From assembly GCA_022820665.1 (NCBI GenBank), contig JAJEFB010000033.1:1-38866 (forward strand): 38,866 bases of DNA. The letters are read 5' to 3'. The notes under the pieces are model-generated. The model saw only the letters and a program-made list of their open reading frames with translations. It did no database searches and was not told the origin of the DNA. Below, piece by piece: positions 1-8,072 of this stretch. Source of the DNA: Anaerolineae bacterium. GTDB lineage: Bacteria > Chloroflexota > Anaerolineae > Aggregatilineales > Phototrophicaceae. The position numbers and the translations under genes were made by a program. Position 1 is the stretch's first letter. The number at the start of each line of letters is the position of its first letter.

Positions 1-200
1 CCCTCAATCCCCCCATAGCAATGGGGGGAAGCTAGTTTCGACGCTGCATCAACGCGAGTATTCTGATGTTGCAAGTGTCGATAGCTGCCGTTTTCAAGCG
101 AGTTCGCGCTACGTTAGCTCCCCTTCCCTGATGCCTCGGGGTTTCCGCCCCCCGTTTAGCGGGGGGATTGAGGGGGGAACAGGGCCGGGGGATGGGGTAG
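1..200 (+). repeat. MITE-like dispersed element, copy A (cut by window edge)
   Basis: One of three related non-coding elements in the window (others at 3723-3886 and 10793-10994). It opens with a hairpin of C6/G6 around ATAGCAAT, has a shared core of about 90 bp (positions 32-120), and closes with CCGGGGGATGGGGTAG. The complete copies have matching ends, CTACCCC and GGGGTAG. Copy A differs from copy B by an extra nested palindrome of about 40 bp at 140-180 (C6-GTTTAGC-G6), as if one palindromic repeat had inserted into another. No protein is encoded. Confidence 0.7.
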
Positions 201-406
201 AAAAAGCGCGGTTGCATGACCCAGTACCGGACAAGCCTTGTAGGGGCGGCCCTTGGCTCGCTCAATTTCCAAGAGGCTAATGCGCGGGCAATTGGGCGGC
301 TCGCCAAAACCCTAAGCGTTGTACGGGCGAGCCACCGGCTCGCCCTAAACATGCTTTAGTTTCGCGGTTTCACAGGATTATCCAAATAACATATCAGGAG
401 ACACGT
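201..406. other. Gene-free stretch with palindromic repeats
   Basis: At 222-247 lies the unit CAGTACCGGACAAGCC followed by TTGTAGGGGCG, which recurs beside the other MITE-like copies (3683-3709 and 10751-10770 inverted, 11021-11040 direct). A hairpin built on GGGCGAGCC/GGCTCGCCC lies at about 326-346. The next gene has a clear ribosome binding site, but I see no convincing sigma-70 promoter. Confidence 0.5.
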
Positions 407-1717
407 ATGAGCAATTATAACTACCCAGAGCCATTGGAAGACCTGGACAGGACGATCAACCTCTGGGCGCAGCTCAAGACGGAAACCGGCGCCGACGGCA
501 TCGCCGACAAAGTGGCGGAAATCAAATCCCTGATCGCCGAAAAGCTGGCTGAGTTACGAGCTTTACCCGACGACCCCGCCTTGCGCGCGGCGGAACCGGA
601 TGACTTGCCCGGAATCCGCGCGCTGCGTCCCGATGGCGCGCGCCGCTATTGGACAGAGCTGCCGCGGGAGACCTTCCGCGATCGGCTGGCAGGGGCGCTT
701 ATGGGGCGTTTCGCTGGCTGTGTGTTGGGGTCGATCGTCGAATGCTGGGAGATCGAAAAGATGGAGCGCTGGGCAGCTTATCTGGGCGATGCCTTCCCGC
801 CCGCTGACTATTGGAGCGAAGCGGAGCGTCCGCAAGATCTCAAGTATCGGACCAGCCTGCGCGAGACCTTCACGCGGTCAAAAATGGACGGTGTGCCCAC
901 CGATGACGACATCATCTACACGCAGTTGGGCATGCTGATCTTGGAAGATTACGGACCCGATTTTAGCCTGGACGACGTGGGCGCTGCCTGGCGGAAATAT
1001 TTGCCCCACGCGGCAACCGCGGAAGGCGTCGCTCTGAGGAATCTGCATGCGGGGCTGCCGCCTGCGCAAGCGGCGGCGGTGGACAATCCCTTCATGTTTT
1101 GGATCGGCGCGGACATCCGCTCCGATCCCTGGGCTTATGCCGCCCCCGGCTGGCCCGAAAAAGCCGCCGAGTTCGCCTGGCGCGATGCCAGCATCAGCCA
1201 CCGGCGCAATGGCATCTACGGCGCGATGTACTTCTCCGCTGTCATCTCGGCCGCCTTCGCTCTCGCTGATCCACTCAAGGCGCTGGAAGCGGGCTTGGCG
1301 GAGATACCGGCCGATTGCCTGCTGGCGCGGGAAGTGCGCTGGGCGCTGGACACTGCCGGCGATATCAAGGACTTCCGCGAGGCGCGCGAAGCTGTCGACA
1401 GCCGTTACGCCGGCATGCACAGAATACATACCATCAACAACGCTGCGCTGACTGTCTGGGGGCTGACAATCGGCGGCGATGATTACAGCAAAGTGATCGG
1501 CGAGACGGTGGCCATGGGCTTGGACAACGATTGCACCGCCGCCACCGCCGGCAGCGTCTTCGGCGCGGCTTATGGCAAAGACGCCATCCCCGAGCATTGG
1601 ACCAGGAACTTCAACAACAAGGTCTACTCGTACATCATCGGGAAGCCCCAATTCGCTCTCGATGATATGGTCGATCGCTTCACCGCGTTGGCTCAGCAGG
1701 TGCTCGCGGGAGATTAG
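407..1717 (+). CDS. ADP-ribosylglycohydrolase family protein
   Basis: A 436-residue protein of the ADP-ribosylglycohydrolase (DraG/ARH-like) family, which removes ADP-ribose from proteins or small molecules using two Mg ions. Visible marks are the family entry helix DRLAGALMGRFAGCVLG (about 92-108), the metal motif TDDD (165-168), and the distal GLDNDCTAATAGS (D373, D375), which supplies the second metal-binding acidic pair. The first 80 residues are a charged helical extension before the catalytic domain. The start has AGGAG seven bases upstream. It is the first plus-strand gene, followed at 290 bp by a glycosidase-like gene and separated from it by palindromes. Many bacterial members have no known substrate, so the family is firm but the target is unknown. 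Confidence 0.85.
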   Translation: MSNYNYPEPLEDLDRTINLWAQLKTETGADGIADKVAEIKSLIAEKLAELRALPDDPALRAAEPDDLPGIRALRPDGARRYWTELPRETFRDRLAGALMGRFAGCVLGSIVECWEIEKMERWAAYLGDAFPPADYWSEAERPQDLKYRTSLRETFTRSKMDGVPTDDDIIYTQLGMLILEDYGPDFSLDDVGAAWRKYLPHAATAEGVALRNLHAGLPPAQAAAVDNPFMFWIGADIRSDPWAYAAPGWPEKAAEFAWRDASISHRRNGIYGAMYFSAVISAAFALADPLKALEAGLAEIPADCLLAREVRWALDTAGDIKDFREAREAVDSRYAGMHRIHTINNAALTVWGLTIGGDDYSKVIGETVAMGLDNDCTAATAGSVFGAAYGKDAIPEHWTRNFNNKVYSYIIGKPQFALDDMVDRFTALAQQVLAGD

Positions 1718-2007
1718 GGAATTCGCACTCTATGCGAAAATGTAGACCCACGCAAAATACCTTGCGTCCCGCGGCGCTTAGCTCCCCCTCCCTCTTTATG
1801 GGGGAGGGGGTCCGCCGCTCGCAGCGTAAACAGGGGCGACCTATCAGGTCGCCCGAAAATCACCGAAATAATTTCAGGATTTGCGGTGATATCGCGCCTG
1901 ATGCAAAGATGTCTGCTCCTCAGCCCACGGTTAGGGAATGGGAGCGCCGTGAGAAAGACGCCTGCGAGACCTTGACCCTGGCTCGCAGCAGCGAAGAAAG
2001 AGAATTA
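1718..2007. repeat. Intergenic cluster of three hairpins
   Basis: Three separate palindromes: a C/G-rich hairpin CCCCCTCCC...GGGGGAGGGGG at 1783-1811 (same family as 16634-16662, 24305-24329 and 37804-37828); a perfect 9-bp stem GGGCGACCT/AGGTCGCCC with a 3-nt loop at 1834-1854; and a longer imperfect stem around ATCACCG/CGGTGAT at about 1858-1892. The first could end transcription of the preceding gene. An open frame runs through here in phase with the next gene, but it translates the repeats and is not used as the start. Confidence 0.6.
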
Positions 2008-3441
2008 ATGCCACCCTCGAATGTCCCTTTGCTGGCGCTGGACGCGCGTAATTTCGCCAGCGTCGAAAACGCCGAGCTACAGTTGGGAACCGTAGAAAAG
2101 AGCGGGCGCAATCCGCTATTCCGCGAAGACTTCTTTGCGGAGCGGCCCAGGCGCTGGGAAGCGCGCTTCGACAATGTCTATCCCAGCGTCATTTACGACG
2201 AGGCTGAAGGCATTTTCAAGTGTTGGTACAAGTCCTTCATCGTCGATGAAGCCTCGATCGAGACGCCTTTGGCGAGGCGCGCGCGGACGCCCTACACCGG
2301 CGGTGAACGTGAAGAAGGCTTGCTCTACGCCACCTCGAACGATGGCGTCCACTGGGAGAAACTGGCGCTGGGCTTGGTCGAGTTTGAAGGCTCGCGCGCC
2401 AACAATATCGTCATGCGCCGCGCCACGCACGGCATCCACGCCGGCGGCGTGCTCAAAGACCCGCGCGATCCCGATCCCGCCCGTCGCTACAAGTTCATCC
2501 ACCGCAATCCACGGGCGGGGCGCATGGCGAGCTGTTTTTCCGCCGATGGTCTGCGCTGGTCCCAGCCCCTGCTCTGGCTCGAACACGACGCTGTCGGCGA
2601 TACGCACAACAACGCCATCTGGTCGGCGGATTTGGGGCGCTACGTCCTTATCACGCGAGGGTGGTCGGAGCGCCCCTATCATGGACTCCGCACCGTCCTG
2701 CGCAGCGAAAGCGAGGACTTCCTGCATTGGACCGAGCCGGTTGAGATCATGCGCGGCGATGGCGCCCACGATCAGATCTATTCCATGCCCATCGTTCAAT
2801 ACGCCGGTCTAAGCATCGGCTTGCCAGCGATATTCCACAAGGGCGACCAAAAAGCGGCGGATTGGGATACGGTTGATACCGAACTGGCTTGGAGCGCCGA
2901 CTCGGTCAACTGGCGGCGGATTTGTCCGGGCCAGGCGCTGATCCCGCGCGGAGCGGGCAGTTATCCCGACGGCGAATACGACTGCGGCTGCATTTACGCC
3001 GCGGCTCCCATCGTACGAGGCGAAAAGATATTGATCTATTACGGCGGCAGCAACGGCATGCACAATAACTGGCGCGAAAGTTCGCTTAATCTGGCGACAC
3101 TGGATATCGACCGTTTCGCCGGGTTTGTCCCTCGCGATAATCGGCAAAGGGCGCTCGTCACGACGGCCCCGCTGCGGCTGGATGCCGACAGAATCACAGT
3201 CAACGCGCAAATCGCGGCCGGCGGCAGCATCCGCGCCGCCCTGCTCGACGGCGCTGGCTCGAGCTTGCCCGGCTACACGTTTGCGGATTGCCTGCCCCTG
3301 AAAATGAGCGGCATCTCCTGCGAGTTTCGCTGGCGGGACCAGCCAGGGGCTTGCCAGCCCGGGCAGACCCTGCGGCTGGTATTCATTTTGGATAATGCCA
3401 GGCTCTATGCCATCAAGGGCGCAAGCCGCCTTTCCAATTGA
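2008..3441 (+). CDS. Five-bladed beta-propeller glycosidase-like protein
   Basis: A 477-residue protein resembling the GH32/GH43/GH130-type five-bladed propeller proteins annotated as putative glycosyl hydrolases. Propeller-blade phrases recur: YPSVIYDEAEGIFKCWYKS, DGVHWEKLALGLVEFEGS, KDPRDPDPARRYKF, and DTHNNAIWS. No signal peptide is visible. I place the start at 2008 (MPPSNVPLL), after a GAAGAAAGAGA purine stretch. The in-frame extension back to 1732 would translate intergenic repeats and is rejected. The last ~80 residues look like a small beta-sandwich addition. The substrate is probably a glycan or glycoside; the catalytic acids cannot be assigned by eye, so a non-catalytic carbohydrate-binding role is possible. 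Confidence 0.65.
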   Translation: MPPSNVPLLALDARNFASVENAELQLGTVEKSGRNPLFREDFFAERPRRWEARFDNVYPSVIYDEAEGIFKCWYKSFIVDEASIETPLARRARTPYTGGEREEGLLYATSNDGVHWEKLALGLVEFEGSRANNIVMRRATHGIHAGGVLKDPRDPDPARRYKFIHRNPRAGRMASCFSADGLRWSQPLLWLEHDAVGDTHNNAIWSADLGRYVLITRGWSERPYHGLRTVLRSESEDFLHWTEPVEIMRGDGAHDQIYSMPIVQYAGLSIGLPAIFHKGDQKAADWDTVDTELAWSADSVNWRRICPGQALIPRGAGSYPDGEYDCGCIYAAAPIVRGEKILIYYGGSNGMHNNWRESSLNLATLDIDRFAGFVPRDNRQRALVTTAPLRLDADRITVNAQIAAGGSIRAALLDGAGSSLPGYTFADCLPLKMSGISCEFRWRDQPGACQPGQTLRLVFILDNARLYAIKGASRLSN

Positions 3442-3523
3442 TCCGCGCTAAAATATAGCGGTCTTGCCGACGATTCATTTCATCCCGTCGCGCATACTCG
3501 TCGTCGGCCCGCCGCGCCCAATA

Positions 3524-3562
3524 ACACTCCCGTTGGACAACATAAGTTGTCCAACGGAGTGT
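3524..3562. repeat. Long near-perfect hairpin (17-bp stem)
   Basis: The left arm ACACTCC-C-GTTGGACAAC pairs with the right arm GTTGTCCAACGGAGTGT across a 4-nt ATAA loop, giving a 17-bp stem with one bulged C. There is no U-run after it, so a simple intrinsic terminator is not obvious. It shares the TTGGAC/GTCCAA sequence with the neighbouring hairpin. Confidence 0.75.
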
Positions 3563-3567
3563 GGGTT

Positions 3568-3616
3568 CAGTTTGGACGGACGTTCCTATCCTAGGGAATG
3601 TCCAACGTCCAAACTG
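3568..3616. repeat. Second long hairpin sharing the TTGGAC motif
   Basis: CAGTTTGGAC pairs with GTCCAAACTG at the ends; inside, GGACGTTCC pairs with GGAATGTCC with one mismatch, around a loop TATCCTAG. It lies six bases from the first hairpin. Together they may be a double terminator between convergent genes, or the ends of a small non-autonomous element. Confidence 0.7.
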
Positions 3617-3722
3617 CCAAACCGAATTATGGCAAGCGACAGGTTTTGGCATCGGCGGGCGGGCGGATTGTCCGCCCCTACATGGCTTGTCCGCTACTAA
3701 TTGATTCGCACCCGCCTTTGGT

Positions 3723-3886
3723 CTACCCCCCTCAATCCCCCCATAGCAATGGGGGGAAGCTAGTTTCGACGCTGACGCGAGTATTCTGATGTTGCAAGCG
3801 TCGATTGCTGCCATTTTCAAGCGAGTTCGCACTACCTTAGCTCCCCTTCCCTGATGCCTCGGGGAAGGGGCCGGGGGATGGGGTAG
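3723..3886 (+). repeat. MITE-like dispersed element, copy B (complete, 164 bp)
   Basis: The simplest complete copy. It starts CTACCCCCCTCAATCCCCCC, forms a C6/G6 hairpin, carries the shared core (GCTAGTTTCGACGCTG onward), then a second hairpin CCCCTTCC...GGAAGGGG, and ends GGGGGATGGGGTAG. The ends CTACCCC and GGGGTAG are inverted. It lies just after the stop codon of the minus-strand M20 gene. Confidence 0.75.
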
Positions 3887-3901
3887 AACAACCGCCGCGA
3901 A

Positions 3902-5053
3902 TCAAGCGGCTCGCTCGCCGCAGATCAACCGGATTAATTCCGCCAGCAGCGCCGTGCGCGGGACAATGCTGCTCTTCAGAATATACTCGTCCGGTCCGTG
4001 ATCCAAGCCGCCGATGGGTCCCAGCCCGTCCAGGACCGGCACGCCGGCTTGCGCGGCGAAGGCGCTGTCGGCGCCGCCGCCCGTGCTGACGCCGCGCAAG
4101 TCAAATCCCAGATCGGCCGCCGCGCGGATCGCCAAGGCTTCCAGGCGCGCCACCGCTTCGCTGCGGGGCATGGGTGGCGAAGCCAAGCGATGCTGCACGG
4201 TGAATCTAATGTCATCGATCGCCGGGCGCACGAATATCCCCTCAATATCGGTGACAGCGCGATCCAGTTCGCCCTGCTCGAAGGCGCGAATGTCAATGCT
4301 CGCGCTGGCATGATCGGGTACCACATTTGGCATTGTGCCGCCGCTAATCGTGCCGATGTTGATCGTGAGGCCGCTCGCCGGATGCGCCAGCGCCTCGGCT
4401 TGCAGCAGCCGACGCAGCAAGCCGCTGATGGCGTTGCGCCCCTTTTCCGGCTCGACGCCGGCGTGCGCGCTCCGCCCTTGCGCCTCGACGCGCATCACCA
4501 CATTGCCCTTGCGCGCGGTGACGATATCGCCGTTCTCGCGCGCCGCTTCCAGCGTCAGTACGGCGTCACAGCCCGCTATTGCTTGTTGGATCAACGGGAC
4601 TGATGTCCGTTCGTCCACCTCTTCATCGGCGACGCAGAGCAGCGTCAAGGTCCCGAAGTCGTCAAAGCCGATCGCATTCAAGGCTTCTATGGCATAAATA
4701 CCGACCAGCAAACCCGCTTTCATATCGCAGGTGCCGGGTCCCAACAGTCGGTCACCGGCAAGTTTCAACGGTCGCCGCGCCGCCGTGCCACGTGGATAGA
4801 CCGTATCGCTGTGCCCGAGCAGCAGAATCTTAGCGCTGCCCCGTCCCCCCAAGCGCGCCAGCAGGTGATCGCCCGTGTCTGCCTGCGGGAAGCGCTTGAT
4901 GGAAAAGCCGAGTGCCGAAAGCCGGCGCTCCAGCCAGTCATTGATGCGATTGCAACCGTCTCGATCGTAGGTGCCGGAATCAATCGCTACCAGAAACTCG
5001 AGCTCCGCCAGGTAAAGATTCAGTTGAGTGCGCAGATAATCGAGGATCGCCAT
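3902..5053 (-). CDS. M20 family metallopeptidase (carboxypeptidase G2-like)
   Basis: A 383-residue zinc hydrolase of peptidase family M20, closest in style to carboxypeptidase G2/CPSA-type enzymes that cleave a C-terminal or N-acyl amino acid. The two-metal site is complete: H81 in GHSDTVYP, D110 in GPGTCDMKAG, the catalytic pair E144-E145 in ADEEVDE, E169 in LEAARE, and H351 in GGLDHGPDEY. The dimerisation-domain histidine H197 lies in RSAHAGVEP. There is no signal peptide, so it acts in the cytoplasm. It is the last gene of a seven-gene minus-strand operon, starting 10 bp after the stop of another M20 gene. The substrate is unknown; an amide or acyl-amino acid released by the upstream amidase pathway is plausible. 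Confidence 0.85.
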   Translation of the reverse strand: MAILDYLRTQLNLYLAELEFLVAIDSGTYDRDGCNRINDWLERRLSALGFSIKRFPQADTGDHLLARLGGRGSAKILLLGHSDTVYPRGTAARRPLKLAGDRLLGPGTCDMKAGLLVGIYAIEALNAIGFDDFGTLTLLCVADEEVDERTSVPLIQQAIAGCDAVLTLEAARENGDIVTARKGNVVMRVEAQGRSAHAGVEPEKGRNAISGLLRRLLQAEALAHPASGLTINIGTISGGTMPNVVPDHASASIDIRAFEQGELDRAVTDIEGIFVRPAIDDIRFTVQHRLASPPMPRSEAVARLEALAIRAAADLGFDLRGVSTGGGADSAFAAQAGVPVLDGLGPIGGLDHGPDEYILKSSIVPRTALLAELIRLICGERAA

Positions 5054-5063
5054 CTATTACCGT

Positions 5064-6380
5064 CTATGTCGCCACGCCGCACCAGCGCAAGATGACGCCA
5101 GCGAATACCTTGGCAACTTCGATCAGCGAGTCCAATTCCACGTATTCGTTGTCGCCGTGCAAGCCCGCGCCCGCCGGACCCAGGATGATCGGCGTCATGT
5201 TGGCGCCGGCGTAAAAAGCGGCGTCGGTCACGGCGCGCTTGCCAGTCAAGACCGTCTTGATGCCCAATTGCCGATGCGTTTCCCTGACCGCCTCGATCAA
5301 GGGATGATCGGGCGGCGTGGAAAAGGGCGGGAAGTCGATATTCGACAAATGCCACTGCAGCGTCGGCGGATGATCGCGCAGCCAGGGATCGGCCCGCGCA
5401 AAAGCCGCCACAAAGGCTTCAAATTCGTCGCGAACTTCCTCAAAGGACTCGGTCGGCAGATACTTGAAATCGAAGTCAATCACGCAGACATCGGGGATCA
5501 TAGCCGGGTTGGAGGTGATCTGCGGCAAGCCGTCTTCACCCAGTCCAACCCCGCCGACCATCACGCCGGGATTGATGGTGGTGATGCCCGGCGGCATAAG
5601 CGGATGATGGCGGCTACGCGCCCATTCGCGCTCCAGTTCGCGCGCCGCAGCTACAAACTTCACGCCCTTTTCGATCGCGTTAATTCCTCCGGCGTTTTCC
5701 GCATCCGGCTCCGCTTGCGGGTAAATCTGCGCGAAGCGCCAGCCAGCGTGCGCCGCCCGCCCGCGGATGGTCACGCGCAGCCAACTGAGCCCGCCCTCCG
5801 CCGCGTCGATAAAGCCCGATGTCGGTTCGGCGACGATGACGCCGTCGGCGCGATAGCCGCGCTTGATGACATCCCGCGTACCCGCGAAGCCGCCCGCTTC
5901 TTCGTCCACCACGATATGCAGTTGCAAGTCGCCCTTCAGTTCGACGCCCGCGTTGATGATCGCCTCGCTAGCCGCGATGAAAGCCGCCACGCCCGCTTTC
6001 ATGTCCACCGACCCGCGACCGTAGAGCTTGCCATCGACGATTTCGCTGCCCCAGGGGTCATAGTCCCAGCCCTCGCGGTCCCCGATAGGCACGACATCAA
6101 TATGCCCGTTGAAAGCCAGGCTCCGTCCTCCGCCCCGCCCGTGACGCAGCGCCACCAGATTCGGCCGGCGCGCTTCCGCTTCCCAACGGCTGATATCCAG
6201 CCCCAGGGCTTTCAGCCTGGATTCGATATAGTCTTGTACATCGCTTTCCTGGCTGCTTTCCGGGTCCGCCATGAAGCGCGGGTTGACGCTCTTGAAAGCG
6301 ACCATCTCTCCCGTCAGCTTGATGATGTCGTCGCGCATCGCGTCCAGACGACGGTACACTCCCGCTTCAATCCTGTCCAT
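5064..6380 (-). CDS. M20 family amidohydrolase (ArgE/DapE type)
   Basis: A 438-residue M20 deacylase/peptidase of the ArgE/DapE branch. Metal ligands visible are H93 and D95 in FNGHIDVVP, D126 in YGRGSVDMKAG, E160-E161 in HIVVDEEAGG, the glutamate of VAEPTSGF, and a C-terminal histidine in GLHGDNEYVEL. It is longer than DapE (about 375) because of an enlarged lid domain (about 200-330) containing WRFAQIYPQ. It is likely to hydrolyse N-acyl, N-formyl or N-carbamoyl amino acid-like substrates. It sits between the SDR gene (11 bp upstream) and the second M20 gene (10 bp downstream) and is surely cotranscribed. Sequence alone does not separate deacetylase, desuccinylase and ureidohydrolase activity. 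Confidence 0.82.
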   Translation of the reverse strand: MDRIEAGVYRRLDAMRDDIIKLTGEMVAFKSVNPRFMADPESSQESDVQDYIESRLKALGLDISRWEAEARRPNLVALRHGRGGGRSLAFNGHIDVVPIGDREGWDYDPWGSEIVDGKLYGRGSVDMKAGVAAFIAASEAIINAGVELKGDLQLHIVVDEEAGGFAGTRDVIKRGYRADGVIVAEPTSGFIDAAEGGLSWLRVTIRGRAAHAGWRFAQIYPQAEPDAENAGGINAIEKGVKFVAAARELEREWARSRHHPLMPPGITTINPGVMVGGVGLGEDGLPQITSNPAMIPDVCVIDFDFKYLPTESFEEVRDEFEAFVAAFARADPWLRDHPPTLQWHLSNIDFPPFSTPPDHPLIEAVRETHRQLGIKTVLTGKRAVTDAAFYAGANMTPIILGPAGAGLHGDNEYVELDSLIEVAKVFAGVILRWCGVAT

Positions 6381-6391
6381 CGGCTTGTTTC

Positions 6392-7168
6392 CTATCCGCT
6401 CAGGGGCAGATTCTGCCCGGCGGCGCTGCCGCCGTCGACGATCATGATCGAACCGGTGATGAAATCGGCTTCCTCGGATGCCAGATAGCGGACCATCGCC
6501 GATATATCGGCTGGATAGCCGATGCGCCCGCGCGGCGTCATGCCGACCAGGGCGTCAATATAAGCTTGGTCCAAGCCCCAGTCCGGCACCTCGACCAAGC
6601 CGGGCGCCACCGCGTTGACTTGAATATTGTGCTCAGCCGCTTCCAGCGCCAGCACTTGCGTGAACATCGAGATGGCTGCCTTGGACGAGCAATAGTGCGC
6701 AGCCCCGACCCGCGCGCGGATTGACGCGGTCGAGCTCATGTTGATGATTTTGCCGCCGGACTTGAGGTCAATCATGCAGCGCAGCGCCGCGCGACTGAGC
6801 AGGAACATACCCTTCATGTTGATATCCCAGACGCGATCCCACTCTTCCTCGCTCATGTCGACAATCAGGCTGTTGGGATAGACGCCGGCGTTATTGACCA
6901 CTATGTCGGGCGCGCCGAATGCGGACTTCAGTTCCTCCATCATGCCTTCGACTTGCTCGGCGCAGCGCACATCGGCCACCAGCGCCAGCGACTTGCCGCC
7001 AGCCCCGGCGATCTCGGCGGCCGCCGACGACGCTCGCTGGCCATCGACATCGTTGACGCCGACCTGCGCGCCTTCGGCAGCGAAGTCCAGCGCGATCTGC
7101 CGCCCGATGCCGTGCCCGGCGCCGCTGATCAAGACCGTCTGATTTTGAAATCGCGCGGGCATCGTCAT
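6392..7168 (-). CDS. SDR family oxidoreductase
   Basis: A 258-residue classical short-chain dehydrogenase/reductase, using NAD(P)H to interconvert an alcohol and a ketone or aldehyde. It shows the cofactor glycine motif SGAGHGIG (15-22), D40 after the second beta strand (suggesting NAD), NNAG (92-95), and the active-site Ser (about 146), Y159 and K163 in YCSSK. Its ATG overlaps the TGA of the upstream deacetylase gene as ATGA (7165-7168), a translational-coupling junction that fixes the start; the open frame continues much further upstream in that gene and is not real. A second ATG two codons later is an alternative start. The reaction in the pathway is unknown. Confidence 0.85.
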   Translation of the reverse strand: MTMPARFQNQTVLISGAGHGIGRQIALDFAAEGAQVGVNDVDGQRASSAAAEIAGAGGKSLALVADVRCAEQVEGMMEELKSAFGAPDIVVNNAGVYPNSLIVDMSEEEWDRVWDINMKGMFLLSRAALRCMIDLKSGGKIINMSSTASIRARVGAAHYCSSKAAISMFTQVLALEAAEHNIQVNAVAPGLVEVPDWGLDQAYIDALVGMTPRGRIGYPADISAMVRYLASEEADFITGSIMIVDGGSAAGQNLPLSG

Positions 7169-8040
7169 TCGATCCACTTGGCGGCTGGCATATCGGTATT
7201 GGCGCGGGGCAGGGTCGGCGCGACATCCGCTTGATGGCAGTAATCGGCGATCTCGCTCAACTTCGCCCACCACACGCGCGGGAAGCCGCGGACGTACCGG
7301 ATCAATCGTTCCAGCACGATCAAGCCGGAGGGACGTCCCGCCAGGAAGGGGTGCATGGTCATATTGAAGAGCCCGCCGCGCGCGAAGAGGCCATCGAACT
7401 CGGCTGTGAAAACTTCCAAACCGATCGAGGGCGGGCTGATGCCGTTGCCGATTGCCGGCACCGATACAAAGCCGAACTGCACCCAGTCGTCGTTGCGCCA
7501 ACTGACGGGCAGTTCCAGCAGGTCTCCTTCGGATGTTTCCACCCAATAGGGGATGTCGTAACCCATCAAGCTGCTGTCGAACTGGAAGCCGTAGCGCTTG
7601 AGCAGGGCGGGGGAGGACGGTTTCAGTTCCCAAGCCGGCGAGCGATAGCCGACGGGCGCGCTGCCGGTGATCGTCTCGATGACGTCGATGCCGGCGCTGA
7701 GCACCTTTTCTTCCCGCTCGTCGCTCAAGCCATCGGGGCGCTCGTGCATGAAACCGTGATGCCCCAGGTCATGGCCCCGCGCCACGATCTCCCGCGCCAG
7801 ATCCGGGTGCAATTCCAGCGTGCGAGCGGGCGAAAAGAAACTGGCTTTGATCTCGTAAAGATCGAGCAAGTCGAGGATATTCGGCATGCCGACATTGGGT
7901 CCGTAACTGAACTCGGACATCAGCGCCATGCGCTTGGTGGCGTTGGGCGGATCGAGCATATAAGGTATGGTCTCGCCGTCCAGGTCAAATGTGAGGGCGG
8001 CGGCGCAGATACGATCGTTTTTCCATTTGAAATCGCCCAT
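7165..8040 (-). CDS. Polysaccharide deacetylase family (NodB-fold) hydrolase
   Basis: A 291-residue NodB-homology protein. The first motif is TFDLDGE (D19, D21) and the metal motif is H95-x3-H99 within GHDLGHHGFMHERP; YRSPAWE provides the third motif. It has no signal peptide or membrane anchor, unlike cell-wall chitin or peptidoglycan deacetylases. Together with its neighbours this points to the PuuE/allantoinase-like cytosolic branch, which hydrolyses cyclic ureides or imides. That assignment is an inference from location and operon content. It overlaps the downstream SDR by ATGA and starts 32 bp after the LLM oxidoreductase gene. An alternative is deacetylation of a small amino sugar. Confidence 0.75.
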   Translation of the reverse strand: MGDFKWKNDRICAAALTFDLDGETIPYMLDPPNATKRMALMSEFSYGPNVGMPNILDLLDLYEIKASFFSPARTLELHPDLAREIVARGHDLGHHGFMHERPDGLSDEREEKVLSAGIDVIETITGSAPVGYRSPAWELKPSSPALLKRYGFQFDSSLMGYDIPYWVETSEGDLLELPVSWRNDDWVQFGFVSVPAIGNGISPPSIGLEVFTAEFDGLFARGGLFNMTMHPFLAGRPSGLIVLERLIRYVRGFPRVWWAKLSEIADYCHQADVAPTLPRANTDMPAAKWIE

Positions 8041-8072
8041 TTGGATTCTCCTCCCGCCGGTCTATTGCCGGT

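Larger units (their letters stand above)
3442..3722. repeat. Gene-free stretch with two long hairpins and a repeat unit
   Basis: It holds two unusually long inverted repeats described separately (3524-3562 and 3568-3616), a perfect hairpin GGGCGGA-TTG-TCCGCCC at 3661-3677, and the inverted unit related to CGGACAAGCC at about 3683-3709 that flanks each MITE-like copy. It separates the convergent glycosidase-like gene (plus) and M20 operon (minus). No protein-coding signal is seen. Confidence 0.55.

Noticed and set aside
1732..2007. N-terminal extension of the glycosidase-like protein
   Set aside because: The extension translates palindromic repeats and has no domain character; ATG at 2008 begins the conserved protein.
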